Part shown: positions 8,824-16,284 of the stretch, one piece after another | Layout: each line of letters begins with the position of its first letter | How positions within the stretch are numbered: the stretch's first letter is position 1 | Assembly (NCBI RefSeq): GCF_027213945.1 | Contig: NZ_JAPWGW010000004.1 | Span: 248,001 to 312,000, forward strand | DNA: 64,000 bases | Reading direction: 5' to 3' | Source of the DNA: Henriciella marina | GTDB taxonomy: Bacteria; Pseudomonadota; Alphaproteobacteria; Caulobacterales; Hyphomonadaceae | Made by a program: the position numbers and the translations under genes | The notes under the pieces: generated by a model | Seen by the model: the letters and a program-made list of their open reading frames with translations, nothing else | The model's database searches: none | Told to the model about the DNA's origin: nothing

Positions 8824-10674
8824 ATGGCAGCCATGACCGCACCTACTTCTTCGCAGCCAGACCGCGACCAGATCGAGAGCGCCGATGGCGGCCTTGGCAG
8901 CGCGATCATCAAAATCCTGAAACTGCTCGCTCGGCCCGAGATGAAGAAATGGCGCCCCATCATGGTGGTTGCCATCATACTTACGCTTGGCGCAGCGGTG
9001 CTGGAAGTTATTTCACCCATAATCCTCGGCGACGCGATCAACCGGGTGGCAGGTGAGGATGGCGTGCAAGCTGCGCCGCTTGCAATCGCAATTGGCTGGA
9101 TCGCGCTCGCGATCAGTCTTCGCTTCCTGGCCGCAGCACTCCCGCAGGCGCGCGACGCGCTCTTCAGCCCTGTCAGCCAAGATGCCCAGCGCATCGCCTG
9201 CGTCGACGCTTTCGGCCACGCGCAATCGCTTTCTCTCGGTTTCCACCAGACACGCCGTTCTGGCGCGCTCAACCGCGTGATCGAGCGCGGTGCCAGCGCC
9301 ATCGATTATCTGATCCGTTTCCTTGCGTTTAACATAGGCCCGACTTTCGTTCGTCTGGCTTTGGCCTCCATTGCGCTTGGCGCAGCCTATGACTACCGGC
9401 TGGCCTTGATCGCTGTGGCGACCATCATCCTCTATGTGATTGCGACCGTCATCATCACGGAATGGCGCGTGCGCCAGCGCCGGCGCATGAACAAAGCCGA
9501 CACAGAGCTTCGCGCTGTCTCCATCGATACACTCACCAATTTCGAGACTGTGAAAGCGTTCGCCGCTGAGAAGCGAGAGACCGGTCGCTATGACACGGCG
9601 ACGCGCCGCTACAACAAACGCTATGTCGAAGCGGTACGTAGTATGTACCTGCTGAACGGTGTTCAGGCCTTCATCATGAATGCCGGCTTGCTGGCCGTGC
9701 TGGCGTTATCGGCTTGGAATTACACCCAGGGAACGATGCAGATCGGTGACCTTACGGCTGTCATGCTCGTTCTGCTTAGTCTGTATGCCCCGCTGAACAT
9801 CCTTGGCTGGGCCTGGCGCGAAATCAAACAGGGTGCTGTCGATCTTGAAAAACTTCATGGTCTGCTCGCCATGAAGCCCGAGGTACAGGATGAGCCGGAC
9901 GCCGTTGAACTCCATAAGCCCGAGGGAGCGGTTTCGTTCGACGGTGCAAGCTTCACGCATGATGCCCGCACGGTTGGCGTGGCCGATATCAGCTTTGATG
10001 TCGCGGCCGGCCGCAAGGTGGCGTTCGTCGGCACCTCTGGTGCAGGTAAATCGACCCTGCTGAAACTCCTCTTCCGTTTCTACGATGTTCAGTCCGGCAG
10101 TGTTTGTATCGACGGGACGGATGTGCGTGACGTGACACAGACCTCGCTTAGACAAACCTTAGGGCTCGTCCCGCAGGACGTGGTTCTTTTCAACGATACG
10201 ATCGCGGCCAATATTGCGTACGCCAATCCGGACGCCTCAATCGACGCGCTTGAGGATGCAGCCCGACGTGCGCAATTGCTGTCCTTCATCAGAGCCTTGC
10301 CCGATGGCTGGGACACCGAAGTTGGTGAAAGAGGGCTGAAGCTTTCGGGCGGTGAAAAGCAACGCGTGGGGATCGCCCGCGTCATCCTCGCTGACCCGGC
10401 CGTGCTTGTCCTTGATGAGGCGACCTCCGCGCTCGACAGCGCGACCGAGGCTGCTGTGCAGGATGCGCTGGACGAAGCCTCCCGCGGACGAACGACGCTT
10501 ATGGTCGCGCACCGCCTCTCGACTGTACAAAATGCCGATGAAATTATCGTTCTCGAGCAGGGACGGATCGCAGAACGCGGAACGCACAGCGAACTTTTGC
10601 GCTCTGAAGGCAAGTATGCACAAATGTGGGCGCATCAGGTTGCAAGAGACCGACTCGCAACCGCCGCCGAATAA
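8824..10674 (+). CDS. Atm1-type ABC exporter, fused membrane and ATPase domains
   Basis: A 616-residue half-transporter of the ABCB7/HMT1/Atm1 family, inner-membrane homodimers that export glutathione-linked metal or sulfur species and are tied to iron-sulfur biology. The membrane domain occupies about residues 40-340; 'ETVKAFAAEKRETGRYD' is the Atm1-type coupling region and 'ERGASAIDYLIRFLAFNIGP' is also characteristic. The nucleotide-binding domain shows the Walker A 'GTSGAGKSTLL', signature 'LSGGEKQRVGIARV', Walker B 'VLVLDEATSALDS' and H-loop 'MVAHRLST'. An ATG three codons downstream is an equally possible start. The decarboxylase-like gene begins 11 bases after its stop, so the two are probably co-transcribed. 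Confidence 0.93.
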   Translation: MAAMTAPTSSQPDRDQIESADGGLGSAIIKILKLLARPEMKKWRPIMVVAIILTLGAAVLEVISPIILGDAINRVAGEDGVQAAPLAIAIGWIALAISLRFLAAALPQARDALFSPVSQDAQRIACVDAFGHAQSLSLGFHQTRRSGALNRVIERGASAIDYLIRFLAFNIGPTFVRLALASIALGAAYDYRLALIAVATIILYVIATVIITEWRVRQRRRMNKADTELRAVSIDTLTNFETVKAFAAEKRETGRYDTATRRYNKRYVEAVRSMYLLNGVQAFIMNAGLLAVLALSAWNYTQGTMQIGDLTAVMLVLLSLYAPLNILGWAWREIKQGAVDLEKLHGLLAMKPEVQDEPDAVELHKPEGAVSFDGASFTHDARTVGVADISFDVAAGRKVAFVGTSGAGKSTLLKLLFRFYDVQSGSVCIDGTDVRDVTQTSLRQTLGLVPQDVVLFNDTIAANIAYANPDASIDALEDAARRAQLLSFIRALPDGWDTEVGERGLKLSGGEKQRVGIARVILADPAVLVLDEATSALDSATEAAVQDALDEASRGRTTLMVAHRLSTVQNADEIIVLEQGRIAERGTHSELLRSEGKYAQMWAHQVARDRLATAAE

Positions 10675-10685
10675 GAGGAATTACC

Positions 10686-11852
10686 ATGGCAGACCGTGAC
10701 GCGTCGCTCTCTCACAAGACCTTCCCCTGGTTCAGGAGCGGTTTTGACCTTGAGGGCGTTGTCGGATTTCTGGCTGCCTGGTTGCTCGGCATCCTGCTCG
10801 CCATGCTGTGGGAGCCGCTCTTCTGGCTCGGCTTCATTCCGGGGGTGATCATCCTTTTTGCCACGCGTACGGCAGAGCGTGTCACACCGCAGTCTGCGGA
10901 CCATGTCACATCGCCCTGCGACGGCGTTGTCGTCTCAGTAGAAGAGGTAGAGGCACCGGAGAGTCTTCGCATGGCCGGTCCGGCCGTACGCATCCGTGTC
11001 GCGTCCTCACCAGTTTCCACCAACAACGTTCACGCACCCATTGCGGGCGCTCTTGACCGTATCGAATGCACTGAGGGAGAGCCGAAGGCGGTCATCGCCA
11101 TGAAGGCTGAGTCAGAAGGGCTGGCGCGCCTCTCTGCAGTGTTCAGCAACAACAATATTCGCACCGGTTTCGTCTTTGCATCCGGCGGTCTCGGCCCGCG
11201 CCTTGTTACCAAGTCTGACGCAGGTGACCGGGTCGCCAAGGGGAAAACGGTCGCAACGCGCCGCCTCGGCGGCTGGTGTGATGTCTACATTCCGGCGCGT
11301 TCGCCGGGTAGCTGCATCGTTCAGCCGGGCCGCACGCTGACGGGCGGCGAAACAATTCTCTGGGATCTTGCACTGACCAAGGCTGCATCTGCACCGCAGC
11401 ATGATGACGCGGTGCAGGCGATGGCCGGGAGCCACTCCGAAAACACCGCCCCGGTCGCGACGACGGCCGCTACCGCTGCAGTTGCGTCGCCGGAGGTCAT
11501 GCCTGAGCAGCTGGTTGAGGCAGACGCTCCTGTAGATGAAGCGGACGTGCCGGAAAACGAAGCTTACACAGCCGACTCGCAGCCAACCCCGGAAGTCATT
11601 CCGGCGCCGGTAGAGGAAGAAGCGGAAGCCACAGTGCAGGCGAGTGAGGAAGAATGGGTCACCCAGCCAACGCCTGAGACGCTACCGCCAGAAGTCGCAG
11701 AAGACGTCTCGGAGACACCGAATTTCGAGCCGGGCGCTGACACATCGTCAGATGCTGAGGGCGAAGATGAGGACCCATCCACAATGTTCGAGCGACTTCG
11801 CCAGCAGGCCCGAAGGCTCGCAGGTGAGGATGAGGACGAGGGTAACCGCTAG
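10686..11852 (+). CDS. Phosphatidylserine decarboxylase-like protein lacking the pyruvoyl serine, with acidic tail
   Basis: A 388-residue protein whose first 230 residues align by eye with short proteobacterial phosphatidylserine decarboxylases: 'LAMLWEPLFWLGFIPG' as membrane anchor, 'ERVTPQSADHVTSPCDGVVV' as the ADG region, 'NNVHAPIAGALDRIE' in place of the usual CHVNRSP stretch, and 'CIVQPGRTLTGGETIL' at the end of the domain. Active enzymes cleave themselves at the serine of an FGSR motif to make the pyruvoyl cofactor. Here that position reads LGGW (residues 194-197), with Gly196 in place of the serine, so activity is doubtful. About 150 further residues form an acidic Ala/Pro/Glu/Asp-rich tail. 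The start has an AGAGGAA site. The homology is clear; the function is unknown. Confidence 0.8.
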   Translation: MADRDASLSHKTFPWFRSGFDLEGVVGFLAAWLLGILLAMLWEPLFWLGFIPGVIILFATRTAERVTPQSADHVTSPCDGVVVSVEEVEAPESLRMAGPAVRIRVASSPVSTNNVHAPIAGALDRIECTEGEPKAVIAMKAESEGLARLSAVFSNNNIRTGFVFASGGLGPRLVTKSDAGDRVAKGKTVATRRLGGWCDVYIPARSPGSCIVQPGRTLTGGETILWDLALTKAASAPQHDDAVQAMAGSHSENTAPVATTAATAAVASPEVMPEQLVEADAPVDEADVPENEAYTADSQPTPEVIPAPVEEEAEATVQASEEEWVTQPTPETLPPEVAEDVSETPNFEPGADTSSDAEGEDEDPSTMFERLRQQARRLAGEDEDEGNR

Positions 11853-12049
11853 TCCTTGCGTGGCTCTGCGCTGTTCATCCAGCGCAGGACAGGGCGCACG
11901 GGCAGGATCCAGGCGATGCCCGCGATAACGTAGAATGGCAGTTGCGCCCAGAACGGCCAATCTGTGATGCGGCTACCAATCGTGCCGACCAACACGATCC
12001 AGATGGCAATGATTGCAAGGATTGCGATGGCGGCGAGCCCTTTGCGCAT
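11849..12049 (-). CDS. DUF2842 family small membrane protein
   Basis: A 66-residue protein with two hydrophobic segments, 'LAAIAILAIIAIWIVLVGTI' at 4-23 and 'QLPFYVIAGIAWILPVRPVL' at 36-55, ending in a short charged tail. Length, the 'W..LPFY...GI.WI.P..P...WM' pattern and alphaproteobacterial context fit the DUF2842 family, for which no function is known. Its stop codon shares the four bases CTAG with the stop codon of the convergent decarboxylase-like gene. It is divergent from ctaA with about 80 bases between the starts. Confidence 0.82.
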   Translation of the reverse strand: MRKGLAAIAILAIIAIWIVLVGTIGSRITDWPFWAQLPFYVIAGIAWILPVRPVLRWMNSAEPRKD

Positions 12050-12130
12050 GACGTGTCCCGATGCTGCTTTGAATTACCTGCGACCGCGTGACGGCTTGCG
12101 AAATTGCGGTTTACGCTCAGATAGGTCGCC

Positions 12131-13180
12131 ATGACACACATGGCAAAGTCCCCGCTCGCAGACAAATGGATCCGACGCTGGCTCGTCGTTATCGCTTTGC
12201 TCGTTTACGCGATGATCCTGATTGGCGGGATGACCCGTCTGACTGACTCCGGCCTTTCAATTACCGAATGGGACGTCATCGGCGGCACTCTACCACCTCT
12301 GAGTGAGCACCACTGGGCCGAGGAGTTTGCGAAGTACAAGCAGACAGCGGAATTCCAGCAGCAGAATTACAATATGACGTTTGGCGAGTTCGAGTACATC
12401 TACTGGTGGGAATGGGGCCATCGCCTGTTCGGCCGATTGATCGGATTGATCGCCGTGGGCGGCCTGGTCTTTTTTCTGATGCGTAACTGGATTGGACGAG
12501 CGCTCACGGCACGTCTCGTGATCCTCATCGCGCTTGGCGGCCTACAAGGCGCAATTGGCTGGTGGATGGTGTCGAGCGGCATCGGCGACACGGACAGGCT
12601 GGACGTCGCCCCCTACAGGCTGATGACGCACTTCATGCTCGCGCTCATTATTATCGGTTATACGGTCTGGCTTTGGCTGGACCTCGGCGGCGAACGCCGG
12701 TTCAAAACCTCCCGGCTTCTTTCTGTCCTGTCGATTGCGCTACTGGCCCTGGTCTCTATCCAGATGGCATCAGGCGCCCTCGTAGCAGGTCTGGATGCGG
12801 GGCGGACCTATACTGACTGGCCGCTGATGGACGGAGCCTTCCTGCCCGCTTCATATATTCAGGAAGGTCTTGGCATCCGCAGCCTGTTCGAAGGATTGGC
12901 GGCGACCCAGTTCAATCACCGGGTGCTCGCCTACGTCCTCTGGGGCGCGGCACTGGGCGGGGCGATGCTTGCCTGGGGCAAGCCTGCCGCCAAACCCTTT
13001 GCCCTGCTGGCGACCCTGGTTACGGCGCAGGCCGCGTGGGGGATCTACACGCTCGTCAGCGGCGCGCCGCTGGAGCTTGCGATCATCCATCAGGCGCTCG
13101 GCGTGATCGTGTTCATCGCCGCCGTGCGCCTTGTCTGGATCACTCGGTCGCCGCAGGAACTTCAATCGGCGACATCGTGA
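12131..13180 (+). CDS. ctaA: Heme A synthase (COX15/CtaA)
   Basis: A 349-residue polytopic inner-membrane enzyme that oxidises the methyl group of heme O to the formyl group of heme A, needed by aa3-type cytochrome oxidases. The family block 'GGMTRLTDSGLSITEWDVIG' near residue 35 is unmistakable, and 'WWEWGHRLFGRLIGL', 'ATQFNHRVLAYVLW' and 'LAIIHQALGVIVF' supply the conserved histidines in membrane helices. About eight transmembrane segments are visible. The ATG three codons downstream of the given start would also work. The last 41 bases overlap the convergent lipoprotein gene. It implies that an aa3-type oxidase is encoded elsewhere. Confidence 0.95.
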   Translation: MTHMAKSPLADKWIRRWLVVIALLVYAMILIGGMTRLTDSGLSITEWDVIGGTLPPLSEHHWAEEFAKYKQTAEFQQQNYNMTFGEFEYIYWWEWGHRLFGRLIGLIAVGGLVFFLMRNWIGRALTARLVILIALGGLQGAIGWWMVSSGIGDTDRLDVAPYRLMTHFMLALIIIGYTVWLWLDLGGERRFKTSRLLSVLSIALLALVSIQMASGALVAGLDAGRTYTDWPLMDGAFLPASYIQEGLGIRSLFEGLAATQFNHRVLAYVLWGAALGGAMLAWGKPAAKPFALLATLVTAQAAWGIYTLVSGAPLELAIIHQALGVIVFIAAVRLVWITRSPQELQSATS

Positions 13181-14162
13181 TGCGGCTTGGGTCGATCATC
13201 ACGACCCGGTGATCGTCACCGCTGACCGTTCCGCCGACTATAATTACGCCGCCGGGATAACCGCCGCCGCGGGCATCGCCCGTTGCCGCGAGGGATGTGA
13301 ACATGTTCGGCACTTCGACCGTGATTCCTTCACGGATCTCGAAGGCGGCAGGCTCACTTTCGTTTACAGCCAATTTGAGACGACCATTTCCTTCACTCAA
13401 AATCAGCGTCTCGCGCCCAAGGCGGCGGAGGCTTGCTGCGCCATCAACCGGGTCGGTGAACGCCGTGGCGGCATCAGCACTTATAATACAGGCCGAAATC
13501 GGGCCGTCGGCTGATTGCTCATCTTCGACTTCGAAGACGAGCTCACCGCCTGCCTCACGGATTGCGCCGTTATAAAGGGTGTCCGGCTCGGTTTCAGTCC
13601 AGTAGGCGATCCGATGGATAGAATCTGTGTCGTCAGCGGGCGGCGCAGCGCATAGGCCAGCTGCGGGGCCGGCCTGGTCTCCCTGCAGGTCATATTGAAT
13701 AGGCGCAGCGACACCGCCGCCATAAATCCAGACCTTCAGGCTGCCTTCTGCATCGATACCCGGGAAAATCGTCACGGGCGTACCGGCTAGCATCGCATAG
13801 CGCCCTTCCGCGAGCGCGCGCGTACCTTCACCCGTCGGTTCGGTGATGCGCTCACCGTCAAAGTCGAAGATCTGCACGCTTCCATCGTCATAGGCGACGG
13901 CGAAGGTCGATCCGGCACCGCCCGCGACGCCAATACTGGCGACCGGCGAATCGAGCTCTCGGGTCGACCAGACAGCCGGCAACATATTTACGTTGGCGGT
14001 ATCCGTGCTTTCAGGGGGCGCGTCCTGCTCCTGAGGCGCTACTTCGCCCTGCTCGGCTGGCTCTTGCGGTCCAGAACAGGATGCAGCATAGAATAGCAGG
14101 AAACCGGCGATCCCTGCGTTGACAGGGAAGGTCTGCGCGCTTAAACGCGGGCGCTTGAACAT
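13140..14162 (-). CDS. Putative lipoprotein, unrecognised
   Basis: A 340-residue probable lipoprotein. The N-terminus has basic residues, a hydrophobic run '[16 protein letters not shown]' and a lipobox-like cysteine near residue 29, followed by an acidic, Pro/Glu-rich linker. The rest is beta-rich: '[20 protein letters not shown]' and '[19 protein letters not shown]' look like blades of a propeller, and '[20 protein letters not shown]' is near the C-terminus. No enzyme motif is seen. It would be exported and anchored in the cell envelope. Its first codons lie only 36 bases from the divergent rplM start, so it probably covers the ribosomal promoter. Its 3' end overlaps ctaA by 41 bases. Confidence 0.75.
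   Translation of the reverse strand: MFKRPRLSAQTFPVNAGIAGFLLFYAASCSGPQEPAEQGEVAPQEQDAPPESTDTANVNMLPAVWSTRELDSPVASIGVAGGAGSTFAVAYDDGSVQIFDFDGERITEPTGEGTRALAEGRYAMLAGTPVTIFPGIDAEGSLKVWIYGGGVAAPIQYDLQGDQAGPAAGLCAAPPADDTDSIHRIAYWTETEPDTLYNGAIREAGGELVFEVEDEQSADGPISACIISADAATAFTDPVDGAASLRRLGRETLILSEGNGRLKLAVNESEPAAFEIREGITVEVPNMFTSLAATGDARGGGYPGGVIIVGGTVSGDDHRVVMIDPSRITMSPIEVPAATE
14119..14147 (+). promoter_or_regulatory. Candidate sigma-70 promoter for rplM-rpsI
   Basis: TTGACA at 14119-14124, a 17-base spacer, then TAAACG at 14142-14147. The -35 box is perfect and the -10 box moderate. It would start transcription about 45 bases before rplM and lies inside the 5' end of the divergent lipoprotein gene. 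Found by eye only. Confidence 0.4.
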
Positions 14163-14198
14163 ATTCCAACACTCCGAATGAGAGGCTCCCGAGGAGCA

Positions 14199-14663
14199 AT
14201 GAAGACTTATAACGCACCAGCTGACGTGGAGAACAAGTGGATCGTTATCGACGCAACTGATGTTGTGGTCGGTCGCCTTGCTTCATATGTCGCCAAACGC
14301 CTGCGCGGCAAGCACCGCGCTGACTACACACCACACATCGATACGGGCGACCATATTGTTGTGATTAATGCGGAAAAGGCTCGTTTCACCGGCAATAAGC
14401 TGCGTGACAAGACCTATTACCGTCACACCGGTTACCCGGGCGGCATCAAGCAGACCACCGCAGAGAAGATCCTTGGCGGCCGTTTCCCAGAGCGCGCGAT
14501 TGAGCTCGCTGTGAAGCGCATGATGCCGGGCGAAAGCTCGCTCGCCCGCCAGCAATTCTCCAAGCTTCGCGTCTATGCCGGGTCCGAGCACCCGCATGAG
14601 GCTCAGAAGCCGGAAACCGTCGATTTCGCATCGATGAATGTCAAGAATCAGAGAGACGACTGA
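14199..14663 (+). CDS. rplM: 50S ribosomal protein L13
   Basis: A 154-residue ribosomal protein of the large subunit that binds 23S rRNA early in assembly. The start '[19 protein letters not shown]' has a GAGGAG site six bases upstream; a longer in-frame start is not needed. '[20 protein letters not shown]' and '[13 protein letters not shown]' are classic L13 blocks, and '[20 protein letters not shown]' matches the conserved C-terminal region. It lies five bases before rpsI, the universal L13-S9 operon. Confidence 0.98.
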   Translation: MKTYNAPADVENKWIVIDATDVVVGRLASYVAKRLRGKHRADYTPHIDTGDHIVVINAEKARFTGNKLRDKTYYRHTGYPGGIKQTTAEKILGGRFPERAIELAVKRMMPGESSLARQQFSKLRVYAGSEHPHEAQKPETVDFASMNVKNQRDD

Positions 14664-14667
14664 TCAT

Positions 14668-15153
14668 ATGTCCGATACCGCCAATTCTCTTGAAGACCTG
14701 AAAACCGTAACGAGCGGCGAAGCCGCAACCGAAACGGTTGTCACTGTAGAGCCGAAGATCGACGAGTTCGGCCGTTCCTACGGCACCGGCCGTCGTAAAT
14801 CGGCAACGGCCCGCGTATGGATCAAGCCAGGCACCGGCAAGATCACCGTCAACGGCAAGGACCAGGAGCAGTATTTCGCTCGCCCGGTTCTGCGCATGGT
14901 GATTGAACAGCCGCTGATCGAAACTGATCGTCGCACCGAGTTCGACGTGATCTGCACCGTCAAGGGCTCTGGCCTTTCCGGTCAGGCTGGCGCAGTGCGT
15001 CACGGCATTGCGCGCGCGCTGGTCAACTATGAGCCAGGCCTGCGTTCGGTTCTGAAGCCATTCGGCTTCCTGACCCGCGACCCGCGTACGGTTGAGCGTA
15101 AGAAGTATGGCCGTGCGAAAGCACGCCGCAGCTTCCAGTTCTCGAAGCGCTAG
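14668..15153 (+). CDS. rpsI: 30S ribosomal protein S9
   Basis: A 161-residue small-subunit protein whose C-terminal tail reaches the decoding centre. About 35 residues of acidic N-terminal extension precede '[17 protein letters not shown]', the start of the conserved domain; such extensions are usual in alphaproteobacteria. '[19 protein letters not shown]' and the terminal '[18 protein letters not shown]' are invariant-type S9 blocks. The ATG lies five bases after the rplM stop. A strong terminator hairpin follows 25 bases after the stop. Confidence 0.98.
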   Translation: MSDTANSLEDLKTVTSGEAATETVVTVEPKIDEFGRSYGTGRRKSATARVWIKPGTGKITVNGKDQEQYFARPVLRMVIEQPLIETDRRTEFDVICTVKGSGLSGQAGAVRHGIARALVNYEPGLRSVLKPFGFLTRDPRTVERKKYGRAKARRSFQFSKR

Positions 15154-15177
15154 GTTCGCATTCAGAATCTTTTCCCG

Positions 15178-15212
15178 AAAAGGGCGCTTCGACACCGAAG
15201 CGCCCTTTTTCT
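15178..15212 (+). terminator. Rho-independent terminator after rplM-rpsI
   Basis: A perfect 11-bp stem, AGGGCGCTTCG (15181-15191) with CGAAGCGCCCT (15196-15206), a four-base loop and a run of T. Three more A-T pairs extend the base of the stem. It ends the ribosomal operon before argC. Confidence 0.92.
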
Positions 15213-15240
15213 TTGCCCGCTGACATGACAAAGAGGCCTC

Positions 15241-16284
15241 ATGACCGATCAACCGTTGAAAGCCGCTATTCTCGGCGCGTCCGGTTATACCGGCGCTGAG
15301 ACCGTTCGACTCCTGCGCAATCACCCGAATGTCACGCCCGTCGCCGCGACGGGCAATGCGCTCGCGGGCAAGACACTGTCGGATATCTTCCCGCACCTTC
15401 GCGGTAAGTACGAGCTCGACGTCATCAAGGCTGAGGATGTCGACTGGCACGGTGTCGATGTTGCGTTCGGCTGCTTGCCGCACGGCACGAGCCAGGACCT
15501 GATTGAGACGCTGCCATCCCATGTAAAGGTCGTCGATCTGTCGTCAGACTACCGGTTTCGCGATGCAGTGGCCTATTCGAAGGCTTATGGGCGCGAGCAT
15601 ATCGCGCCCGAGCGTACGGCCAATGCAATCTACGGCCTTAGCGAACATGCCTCCGATGCCATGAATGGCGCAGATCTAGTCGCCTGTCCGGGTTGCTATC
15701 CGACGGCGATTCTCATGGTTCTTCTGCCCCTGATGAACCCTATGATCATCGACCGTGACGCGATCATCATCGACGCCAAATCCGGCGCGACCGGGGCAGG
15801 GCGGGGCCTCAAGGAAGGCAATCTCTTTAGCGAGGTCACCGAAGGCTTGCATGCTTATGGGGTCGGTACCCACCGGCACACCCCCGAGATCGAGCAGGAG
15901 CTAAATCTTCGTGCAGGCCTCGACGATATCGAGGTGACCTTCACGCCCCATCTGATCCCGATGGCCCGCGGTGAACACGTTACCTGCCATCTGCGTGGAG
16001 ACGTCGATACGATCCATGCAGCGCTCTCGGCAGCCTACGAAGGTCAGCCTTTTGTCACCGTTTTGCCGCTTGGCGCACCGCCGCCAGATACGCGTCACGT
16101 GCGCGGGACAAATGATTGCAGGATCGCCGTCTACCCGGACAGCGCGAAGGGCCGTGTGATTGTGATCGCCGTGATCGACAACCTCGTCAAAGGATCGAGC
16201 GGTCAGGCCATCCAGAACCTCAACCTGATGATGGGGTGGGATCAGGCCTTGGGGCTCGACGCGCTTCTGCCGCTTTTCCCCTGA
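15241..16284 (+). CDS. argC: N-acetyl-gamma-glutamyl-phosphate reductase
   Basis: A 347-residue cytoplasmic enzyme of arginine biosynthesis that reduces N-acetylglutamyl phosphate to the semialdehyde with NADPH. The N-terminus 'KAAILGASGYTGAETVRLL' is the dinucleotide-binding motif. 'LVACPGCYPTAILMVLLPL' holds the active-site cysteine (about residue 155), and 'FTPHLIPMARG' carries the family's conserved histidine region. 'VIDNLVKGSSGQAIQNLNLM' at the C-terminus is also diagnostic. It follows the ribosomal terminator and has its own start. Its last 43 bases overlap the convergent PHA synthase gene. Confidence 0.97.
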   Translation: MTDQPLKAAILGASGYTGAETVRLLRNHPNVTPVAATGNALAGKTLSDIFPHLRGKYELDVIKAEDVDWHGVDVAFGCLPHGTSQDLIETLPSHVKVVDLSSDYRFRDAVAYSKAYGREHIAPERTANAIYGLSEHASDAMNGADLVACPGCYPTAILMVLLPLMNPMIIDRDAIIIDAKSGATGAGRGLKEGNLFSEVTEGLHAYGVGTHRHTPEIEQELNLRAGLDDIEVTFTPHLIPMARGEHVTCHLRGDVDTIHAALSAAYEGQPFVTVLPLGAPPPDTRHVRGTNDCRIAVYPDSAKGRVIVIAVIDNLVKGSSGQAIQNLNLMMGWDQALGLDALLPLFP

